Shown piece by piece: positions 56,239 through 64,000 of a stretch of 64,000 nt of DNA (within the stretch, counting starts at the first letter, position 1; every line of letters begins with the position of its first letter). The stretch is from the NCBI GenBank assembly GCA_014058105.1, contig JACGCM010000779.1, positions 3,162,001-3,226,000 of the forward strand, in the 5' to 3' direction. This stretch comes from Kingdonia uniflora. Lineage: Eukaryota; Streptophyta; Magnoliopsida; Ranunculales; Circaeasteraceae. The position numbers were made by a program, and so were the translations under genes. The notes below the pieces were generated by a model. The model had not been told where the DNA came from. It made no database searches and worked only from the letters and a program-made list of their open reading frames with translations.

Positions 56239-57636
56239 CCGACTACTGGTGTGCCCGTCTAGAATATTCTTTCTTACTGAGTACTCCTCGAAGGGGGTAA
56301 CTTGTGATAACACGGATAGGGTGTGCTTGAAAATATGGTTTGATTTTTTGAGAGGTGTAGACGAGGGTGTGGAGCAAATGCTAAAGTTTTGGGTATCGAG
56401 TCTTTGCAGGTGTCAGAGTTTTACTGATAAAGTATACAGGTTTCTGGATGCTGGATTCGAGTCGAATGAGGACTGAACTGATAAAAGTATCGGTGAAAGA
56501 GATAGATAAGGAAAGTGTTTCGCCTTCGATGGGTGTATTGATGATGGGTGGTCGACCAAGGTATGTTTTAAGTTCGTGGAAGGCCAGTTCATATTCAGGT
56601 TTCCAATTCATATCAGGGTTGTTTTTCTTTTTGGCCTTATGGGTACCTTGTTCGCGTAAGAAGGAGAAAAGCCAAGCACACCAGTGTGAAGATTTCAAAA
56701 TAAAGTGGTTAAGGGCCGTTATCTTGCCAACTACCTTTTGGAAATATTTTTTGGTTTGAGGAGAAGGCATATCGATGAGGGCACGTATATGAGTGGGATC
56801 GATCTCGATACCTCTTTTTCTGATGAGGTGGCCTAAGAATTTGCCAGACGAAATACCAAGCTGGCATTTTTCTGGGTTAACTTTCATATTATATGTTCAA
56901 AGTATCGAGAAAACTTCGATTAGGTCTTGAATGTTGGCGTATTTTTGAAGGCTTTTCCATAACATCTCGTCGATGTAAACTTCGACCGACTTGCCAAGCA
57001 AAGGTTTGAACATGCTTGTAACAAGCCATTGGTAAGTGCCACCCACAATTTTTTGGCCGAAGGGCATAACGTTAAAATAGTAAATGCCATGTTCAGTGAT
57101 AAAATAAGTTTTAAGTTGATCCTCGAGGAGGAGGGGTACTTGATTGCATCCATCATTAAGAGCCACTCATGTTCAGCAGTGGCATCCAAGAGTAGCGAGA
57201 TAATTGGGAGGGGGATGCTATCCTTCAGGGTATGCTTGTTTAGGTCTGTGAAGTCGATAAAGATTCGGATATTGCCATTCTTCTTTTAGATCGGGATAAT
57301 ATTGGATATCCAGTCAGCGTACTTAACTTCCCTGATGAATCCCGCAGCTAGGAGTTTGCCGACTTCGAGGTAGACGGCTTTGCAAAGTCATGGAGCCAAT
57401 GTACGATTTGCCTATTTTACTAATATATAGTAAGTGATGAGGTCGAGGCGATGATAGGCTAATGAGGGGTCGACACCAGGCATCTCATGGAAAGTTCAGG
57501 CGAAGACATCTTTATTTGCTCGAAAGAAGTTGGTGAGTTTGAGGCTTTTGGCCTCATCCAGGAAGGTACCAATGAATTTTCCTCGACCCGGACCATCGAT
57601 TTTTATATAAATAGTGGGTTTGATAGGTGTAGTAGC
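56239..57636 (-). pseudogene. Element A, right segment: reverse transcriptase and first RNase H
   Basis: Continues element A across the B insertion. RT: 57166-56897 has CNQVPLLLEDQLKTYFITEH, YYFNVMPFG and the active-site box VEVYIDEML, where the second Asp is Glu. A frame change then leads to 56887-56381: LGISSGKFLGHLIRKRGIEI, SHWCAWLFSFLREQG, then RNase H with PEYELAFHELKTYLG and VYFISKTLTPAKTRY. The RT upstream part (about 57330-57200) is frameshifted. At 57636 the sequence is cut by the LTR of element C, so A's protease and gag must lie beyond C. Confidence 0.85.
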
Positions 57637-58381
57637 TGTAGGGGCCTAACTTCGGGGAGGGGGGAAGTTGGCTCTTACACCACGGGGTTAATCCTTTATC
57701 ATAGGAAATTAGGTATATGATCTAGAATGCGAATAATCTATAGACAATATACTTGAGTGGAGGCCTAGAATGTGACTTTCCAAGACCTCTGATGAGGATT
57801 TTTAAGAGTGTTTATATTTCTGTCGAGTAGTTGATGGTTCGAGTACTGGGTTTTACAAGGTGATCGAAGGTAATCTGTAAGGGCTCAAGGGACTGAGTTT
57901 GTGTAACCTCTCCTTGATTCACCATCTCCCCTATTTATAGAACATAGGAGATGCTGAGTCACCAAGGTTAGGTCATATTACAAGGGCACCCTCTGGGTTC
58001 CCTCCGGACATCAAGCGGGTATCCCGGAGCATGTACTGAAGCCAGAAATTCTGGGTTTGTCTTTGTCATTGTAGCTGTCTGTCGGCCCTGTCACTGTGCG
58101 CTGACACTGTAGCCATCTGTTGGTTCTACCACTATAGTCGACTGGACCGACAACGATGTCATTCCTATATGGTGACCTGGCTGTCTTGCCATACTTCGAC
58201 CATATAGGGATATGGTCGAAGTGTTTCTGATGTTATAGTAAAGTTATTCTTCGAGGCTTCATCTTCGGATAATCTTTGAGAGACTTTCTGGGAATTGGAT
58301 GGGGTTCGAGATATTCGAGTAGGCTTTGAAGTAGCCTTTGAGTGTTTGACTAGGGTAGAAGGTTGCGAGTAGGCTACTACA
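57637..58381 (-). repeat. 3' LTR of element C
   Basis: TGTAGGGGCC to GGCTACTACA on the plus strand, with the minus-strand TATA box as complement of 57931-57940 (CTATTTATAG). The following TTCACCCCCTCTC is the complement of the polypurine tract. Confidence 0.9.
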
Positions 58382-58550
58382 TTCACCCCCTCTCAGCGAA
58401 GGGCTCAAAAATAGGCGTAGAAGCATTTGCTGAGAAAACTGTTTGGCATTGGAAGTTGGACGGTTTAGCTGCTGGTTTCCGGGTAGGTAATAAAAGATAT
58501 AAGAAAGGAATGATGGTGGTTATAGAGTAATAAATGAGTTTAGATATAGC

Positions 58551-58559
58551 TATAAGTAG
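58551..58559 (+). promoter_or_regulatory. TATA box of X1, element C
   Basis: TATAAGTAG, 81 bp upstream of the ATG at 58640, the same spacing as the second small gene of element A. Confidence 0.6.
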
Positions 58560-58639
58560 GGATTATGGGTGTAGGAACATTGTATGCTCTTCTTCTGTCT
58601 CATTCGCTTCTCGTTATTATATTTTTCTTGGAAAACGTT

Positions 58640-58975
58640 ATGGATACCACACCGAACACCCGCTATCAGAAAAGGATGGGATTCGCCCGAGATTGTCGCA
58701 TAAGGCCAAAGGTGGCTGAACTTCATTTGAAGTTCTTCGGTCAACATGATCTGGATTGGGGCATGCTGGGCCTGGCAGAGGTAGGGGCTGGGGAACTCAT
58801 CAGCGGGGAGTCTTATGCTTACCTTTGGGGGCAACTGAAGTTTCATTTTATGGCTGCTGAGAAACGCTACCTCTTGGCTTTGGCCGAGTGTCTCGTTCAG
58901 GCCGAAGAGGAGATTTAGGAACAAGGTTCGGCGAGTGGAACAGGCCCGTCTGGAAATAGGGCGGCTTCTTCTTAA
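58640..58975 (+). pseudogene. X1 small antisense gene, element C (one internal stop)
   Basis: 111 codons from ATG to TAA with one internal TAG at 58916. This is the best X1 copy. Start MDTTPNTRYQKRM, core LKFFGQHDLDWGMLGLAEVG and ELISGESYAYLW, then FMAAEKRYLLALAECLVQAE and a tail TGPSGNRAASS. I chose 58640 rather than the in-frame ATG at 58565 because MDTTPNTRYQ is conserved in element A and the longer N-terminus is not. Function unknown. Confidence 0.7.
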
Positions 58976-59489
58976 GGTGGTGATGATGGGCTTTTTTTTT
59001 TGTGGAGCTGTATTTTGAAGGTTCCTGTTATTTCTGTGGTTTTGTATATTTGGGTTTGCAACTTTACTGTTTTTGTTGTTGTAATTTGGGGAATGGAATG
59101 GAAACAATGTTTTGCTAAAATTTTGTGTATTTTTATATGGTAGTTATTGTAGACAAATAGACTTATAAGCACGGTAACAAAAATATCTCATCGAACGTTA
59201 GAAAAAACTGTCTTTGAAGTATAATGGTATGGTCGAAGGCAATTGACTCGGTATTAGTTGGGGCTCGGTGAAAGTGGTGTGAGACGAAGTGTGAAAAGGG
59301 TCGATGGATCGATGCTGGGGGTTTGTTCGACTGCAAGTCCTCGGGAAAAGGGTTTAAATGCGGGTACAGATGAAACGGTTATGTCTAGGAAGTTGGAAAG
59401 GCTAAACTGTTATGTTTTCAAGAAGAGGAATTTAAAGACTGCAATGAATGTAACTTGGGATTAATGAATGTTTTAAATGTACCTTCATG

Positions 59490-59497
59490 TATAAAAG
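59490..59497 (+). promoter_or_regulatory. TATA box of X2, element C
   Basis: TATAAAAG, 60 bp upstream of the ATG at 59550. Confidence 0.6.
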
Positions 59498-59549
59498 GTG
59501 GTATTGCGAGGAGAATTTCTCATCTTTCTTCTTTCTTCTTTGGAATATA

Positions 59550-59893
59550 ATGTCTTCTTCTTCGCCCCAGAATAGCGGCAGTTCTTCTATGGCCAAGCAG
59601 GAGGACCAGATTGCGGCAAAAGCTATTCGGCTGCGGGAAAAGGACCTGAAGCTGCAACGGAGGCTTCTTGTCGATCACGACATCAACGTAGAGATGCCGG
59701 ACTTTTTTGAAGCGGAACTTGGGGAACCCATTGCTGGAATGTCCTTCGTGTATTGGTGGGGGTTTTTCAAATGATGGGTCCATTATCGGGCTATCGGTTG
59801 TCCTTGCAGGAATCATTTGTAGAGTAGGTCGTGGAACAGGAGGATTCTATTACTGAGGCTAGGAGCGAGGAGAAGCGTCCCGATGATAAATAG
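59550..59893 (+). pseudogene. X2 small antisense gene, element C (frameshift)
   Basis: ATG at 59550, Ser-rich start (MSSSSPQNSGSSSMAKQ), then KAIRLREKDLKLQRRLLVDH and the shared core DINVEMPDFFEAELGEPIAG with MSFVYWWGFFK. A one-base change near 59770 shifts the frame. In the other frame the sequence continues MGPLSGYRLSLQESF and ends at the TAG at 59891-59893, as in element B. The core matches X1, so the two genes are diverged duplicates. Confidence 0.65.
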
Positions 59894-60039
59894 GGGCTTC
59901 TTGCTGGTTTGATGAGCGATTTAAATAGGTGTAGAAGGGTATATGTATTTTCTATTTTGAATTGTACCATTTTGATTTGTATTGAATGAAATTGGGGGCT
60001 GGTAATATAATAGTCGAATTTTTTTCAGTACTGTGTACA

Positions 60040-60330
60040 AGTAGAATTCTGAATGCTCGAGGTAAAATTTTAAATTGTCGAAGTAACATGTTTGAACTTG
60101 TCGAAGTAGGAGGTCTGATCTGCCAAAATAAAATTCTGAACTGTTGAAGTAAAAAGTGTAACCTGTCGCAGTAGAAATTTGATATGTCAAAGTAATATTC
60201 TGATCTATCTATAAGTAAAATGTTGAACTGTCAAAATAAAAATGTGGTTTGTCGAAGAAGAAATTTTATCTGCCGAAGTAATATTCTGATTTGCCTATAA
60301 GTAAAATTCTGAATTGTCGAAGTATGTCGA
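60040..60330 (+). repeat. Irregular short repeat array in the X2-X3 spacer, element C
   Basis: About ten degenerate units on the theme CTGTCGAAGTAAAATTCTGA. One longer unit (ATTCTGATYTGCCTATAAGT) occurs twice, near 60200 and 60285. Confidence 0.7.
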
Positions 60331-60791
60331 ATGTGCGGTAGATCGAATGTTCGATATACTTGGAAATCGAATGGTAGGTTATATGGGGATGAATGTTCGA
60401 GATACGGTATAGTCAATTACTCGTGTGTGAGAAGTGTATATGTCGATGGTTTATTGGATTTGACTGGACGGTCTGACAGTCCAGACAGCTGGTTTGTCAT
60501 AATGGTACGTGCTCCTGGGGCAGTGTGTCATGCATGTAATCATAATTTTTGCTCGTCTTACAAAAAAAGGTATGATGTGATATTGGGACTTGAGTGGAAG
60601 GCTTCGAGTGAGGGTAGAAGGTTCAAGAAGCTTTTGAGTTTACAGCTAATTGAGAGTGAGCGTGCGGTCCACACGTGAGGGGAATGAGGGGTAAATAGGT
60701 CAAAACCCATTGCAGCCATAAAGTTGGGGTAGTGTGGGCGTGGTAATGATAGTGGGTTTGAAATCGGGATGGTTTTGATATTCCGAGGAGG

Positions 60792-60800
60792 TATATAAAT
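60792..60800 (+). promoter_or_regulatory. TATA box of X3, element C
   Basis: TATATAAAT, about 165 bp upstream of the intron-1 donor at 60958. Confidence 0.6.
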
Positions 60801-61247
60801 GTGAAGGAAATAACCAATGTACTGTTCATAGAGAAAAAACAAAGAGTGAGAGGAGATATAAAATACGCCATTGTTACGTGAAACTTGATAGAGGTTGCTA
60901 AAGTTGTTGCTGAGTACAGACTAACTTGCTATTTCGAGTGTATTTCTGCTAACACAGGTATGTCGATTTATCTTTATCTTCTTTTTATTTCATTCTGCCT
61001 TCTGTATTTGTAAGTAAGATCTTATGGCTTCATAATTGAAATGTGATTGTCGAGGTTAGGGGAAATTCATGAGTCTGAGTTCTGGCTCATTTTGGTATTT
61101 GGATGGTATTGACGGGGGGACTGGGTTCGGGATCGATTTTTCAATTGTGTTTGAATCTGTTGAAGATGGTACAAGAGAAATGGGTTATTGACACATAATT
61201 GTCGAATGTATCGATCTAATTGCGTACCTCTTCTTCTCTAGGATAAA

Positions 61248-63370
61248 ATGTATACCTGTCGAGCTTCAAGACCGAGGCTAATAGACGAGGAGGTTAACGA
61301 GAATGAGGCTAGTGTGTCTGGTTGTACTTTAATGGATGAGGGCAGGGACTTAGAAGAACTGATCATATCAATAGATATCCCACTGGCAGTGGTGGTTCCT
61401 GGAGGTTTGAGTGGCAAATGTCGTAAGACTGTTGTGATAGAGGATAGTGACGAGGAAGAGGTAGAGAGAGGAAAGAGGAACGAGGGTAATGCTGGACCTT
61501 CGGGTGAAGAAAGGGGAGAAAAGGAGCAGAGTAATTAGAGTGAGGATTCGACTGAGTCGGATAAGGCCAAGGGTTCTGTCTCAGCTAAAGATAAAAAGAG
61601 AGTAGATCAATTTGCTGCCAAACGGGAGTTGTCAAAGGTAGGGGTGATGTTAAGTTGGACGGAAATGGGGTGGACATTCAAGTCAAACCCGCGAGAGGAT
61701 ATAATGGCGTATAGGGGTCAAATTCGACTGAGAATGCTATTTCCCCTCCTAAGGATGGTGAAGGAGGTGTTGAATTTTAGGGAAGTTGCCCCAGTTCAGA
61801 TGAATGGAAATTTTTACGAGATGATGAGGGTAATTGAGGGTATGAATATAAATTTGAGGAGTGAGAAGAGGGATTTAATCAAATGGTACGATGTGGTGTC
61901 ATTCGACTCGAGGAAGGTGAACTAGAATGTGGGCACACCCCATATTCAGTGTCACCCAGAGAAGCCTTAGTTATTTGATATGTGCTCAACGGGTCGAGGG
62001 TGGAATAGAGACTTGTTTGTAGTACGGGGTAAATTTGAGAATGTCGAAGGGGAGGAATCGTTTAGGGTACATCATAAATTCTATAACCCGAGTGAGTCTA
62101 CTGTCAAAGGTTTTATTTTGATGTGTTGCTCGGATAAACTGTGATTATATTTATGTTTTTCTATAGGTCTGACTAGCCGGTCTAGGGAGAATTCGAGGGA
62201 TTATAATAACGCTTTGATCGATTTAGACGAGGATTGGGTGAATTCCATTTTCAAGAGTGATGGTATCAAGAGGAAGAGGAAGAAGAAGACAGGTTCCCTG
62301 CTTCGAAATGTACCCATTACGCCGAAGCCATCAAAGAGGAGGAGAGGCGAAGCTGGTTCGAAAGTATTCAAAAAAATTGGGAAGGATGATTTGGCAAGGA
62401 CAGTTCAGTATGTTCTAAAGCGAAAAGGCCTTCGAAGCAACCAGAGCCAGTACCCGAAATGGCTAGTGATGTTTCGAGACTGAGGCCGAGGTAGGTACCA
62501 ATACAGGCTGAGAAAGGGAAGGGCAAGGTTATTCCCGAGTATCCGAAGGTGCAACAAACGAAGGTTATTCAGCACAAACAGTGTAAGGCGCTGGGGGAAG
62601 ATGATGCGGAGGATGAAGGCAAAGAGATGACAGAGGCTGAACGAGAAGATCAGGCTCTGGCCAAAGTTGCTTCTATGGCCTAACTTTGCGATGTTGACCA
62701 AGGCAAGACTTCGAGGCGTATGATGAATAGTATGTATCAGGTAACTGTCTATTATTGTTTGTAGAATTCTAAAATTTCTTAACTGTTTCATGCTTTGAGA
62801 AGTACTGATAGCTCAAATACTTTAGCAGACAGATGTTTGGGCACAATCACACAATAAGGCAGTAAAAGTGGGAAAGAGGAGGTTGTGGGAGGCGCTTGAT
62901 AGTCTGGAGCTTGCTCAAGGGACTGAGGCCTCGTTGTTGTTTGAGAATAAAATTTTGAAGCGAGATCTGACGGCTATCACCATTTTAATCATGAGCAGGT
63001 GTTGGCATCGAAGCTTGCTGCAATGGATAAGGAAAATGTAGAACTAAAGGCGCATTATCAGGCGCAGTTTGATGCCGAATGTAGAGTTACTGTCAGGCTG
63101 AAGGAGTTCATTGAGGATATGAGGTTTGATCCTGAAACTTTAGAACGCCTTCCTGTTATTGAAAATCCTATTGCTGAGGACTCTCAATAGGCGAAGGAGA
63201 GAGAGGTAGAAGTTTTTGTTGGAGGTATTGGAGGTGACATGGAAACTTTTGTTGGCAAAGGTATTGTTGTTGAAGCTTCGACTGACATGATCGCTGATGG
63301 TGCAGGGTCGAGACCTTTCATTAGAGGTACTGAAGAGTTTATTGCAGGAGAGGATGCAGCCATTTTATAA
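61248..63370 (+). pseudogene. X3 spliced antisense gene, element C
   Basis: The leader exon ends at 60957; intron 1 is 60958-61241; the ATG is at 61248 (MYTCRASRPRLIDEEV). Exon 2 runs to 62091 in one frame with stops only at 61536, 61923 and 61969: acidic EDSDEEEVERGKRNEG, then ELSKVGVMLSW, FKSNPREDIMAYRGQIRLRM, GNFYEMMRVIEGMN, STGRGWNRDL. Intron 2 is 62092-62166. Exon 3 (to 62740) carries KRKRKKKTGSLL...KPSKRRR. Intron 3 is 62741-62828. Exon 4 ends at the TAA at 63370; its charged tail (MLASKLAAMDKENVELKAHY) is broken by a deletion near 62990. It is the most intact X3 and resembles the plant putative gypsy-type transposon domain followed by a nuclear-type basic cluster. Confidence 0.75.
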
Positions 63371-64000
63371 TGAAATATTTGTACTTGAGTGCTATGCCTA
63401 TTTTTTCTAATTTACTGTGGAGTTGTAATAATTGAACCATGTTTATTTTTCTGTGGGGTTGATCTTGGAACTTGATTTATGTGAACTGATTTGAACTGCT
63501 GTGATGAAACTGATTTGTGTGAACTTGACCTGTATTAAATTGTTGTGCGAGATTCTTGAGGTTTGTTCTGTACATGATTTAAATTGAGTTTTGTTAAAAC
63601 TGCTTCTCTGATATATATATTGTTCTAAAACTTCTTGCATGTGGTGGGGTTGTAGATATTTGTATATACTTGTATCTGCGTATGCTGTAACTGTCGAATG
63701 ATTATAGAGTGATCAAACCATGGAAAATGTCGATATGGTTGTGATAATCTATTGGAACCAAGAGATTTGTGGGAAATCGAAGGCCTAAGCCACAATGATG
63801 TAAGACGTGGTCGCCCCCAAGGCATTCTCGAGGGTTTGGTTGGTCGACCATTCGTTCCCCTCGAGTCTGCTCGAATGTTGGGAGTTTGAAAAAATTTAAG
63901 GTCGCCCCTGAGTATTAGTCGGGTTGAAGGGTTGACATGATACTTAGTGGAAACTAGAAAATTTACTAGACTTCGACGCTTTGGGGGACTAATCAAAGCA
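63371..64000 (-). repeat. 3' flank of X3 and first 190-bp repeat unit of element C
   Basis: Bases 63371-63777 are T-rich with no gene. From 63778 the 190-bp repeat begins (GAAGGCCTAAGCCACAATGA...) and a second unit starts at about 63970, like the array at 48918 in element B. Confidence 0.7.

Larger units (their letters stand above)
57637..64000 (-). mobile_element. Tat-type gypsy element C, 3' part (minus strand), runs off the window
   Basis: It contains the 3' LTR (57637-58381), X1, X2 and X3 on the plus strand, and the start of the 190-bp repeats. Pol and gag should lie to the right of base 64000. It is inserted in element A just before its RT; the bases left of the LTR are GTAGC. Confidence 0.85.

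Noticed and set aside
1..64000. CRISPR array, bacterial operons, rRNA or tRNA genes
   Set aside because: No regularly spaced repeat-spacer structure, no operon-like gene packing and no tRNA or rRNA signature was found; the content is plant transposable elements.

Overview
The window is nuclear DNA from a flowering plant, probably a eudicot with a large repeat-rich genome. It is AT-rich and holds no intact long host gene. Its recognisable content is plant transposable elements in various states of decay, with plant-type introns, LTR promoters and nested insertions. I see no bacterial or phage content and no CRISPR array. No reading frame encodes an intact full-length polyprotein.

Bases 1-22071. 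After about 2.6 kb of unassigned DNA comes a CACTA-type DNA transposon (2655-22071). It has 11-bp inverted ends, an AAA/AAA target duplication and subterminal repeats. I found no transposase in it. It carries a spliced pentatricopeptide (PPR) gene fragment (20215-20942), an RNase H-like fragment (about 19389-19740, minus strand) and DNA with a mitochondrial flavour. Two LTR retrotransposons later landed in it: a decayed Ty1/copia element (3466 to about 10433) and a gag-only element (12146-17614) with a primer binding site and target duplication but no pol.

Bases 22072-31297. A heavily mutated plus-strand Ty3/gypsy element of Tat type (about 22580-28180; gag, protease, reverse transcriptase, two RNase H domains, integrase) is followed by the LTR, gag and protease part of a second gypsy element (about 28190-30640) and 0.65 kb of unassigned DNA.

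Bases 31298-64000. Four copies of one Tat-type gypsy family, here named D, A, B and C, are nested in each other, all with gag-pol on the minus strand. D (LTR 31298-31967) is cut by A at 34861. A is cut inside its RNase H region by the complete element B (42559-56238, target duplication CTGAC/CCGAC), and again near its protease/RT junction by C (57637 to beyond the window).

The most interesting feature is shared by all four copies. Between pol and the 3' LTR, on the strand opposite gag-pol, lies a gene module. It has one or two small ORFs of about 105-112 codons (called X1 and X2 here) followed by a four-exon gene (X3). X3 resembles the plant 'putative gypsy type transposon' domain and adds an acidic segment, a basic nuclear-localisation-like cluster and a charged, probably coiled-coil C-terminus. 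Most of these genes have their own TATA-like box, and the X3 splice sites are conserved between copies. Antisense ORFs are known in some Tat elements, but this set of paralogous small genes plus a spliced gene looks worth describing.
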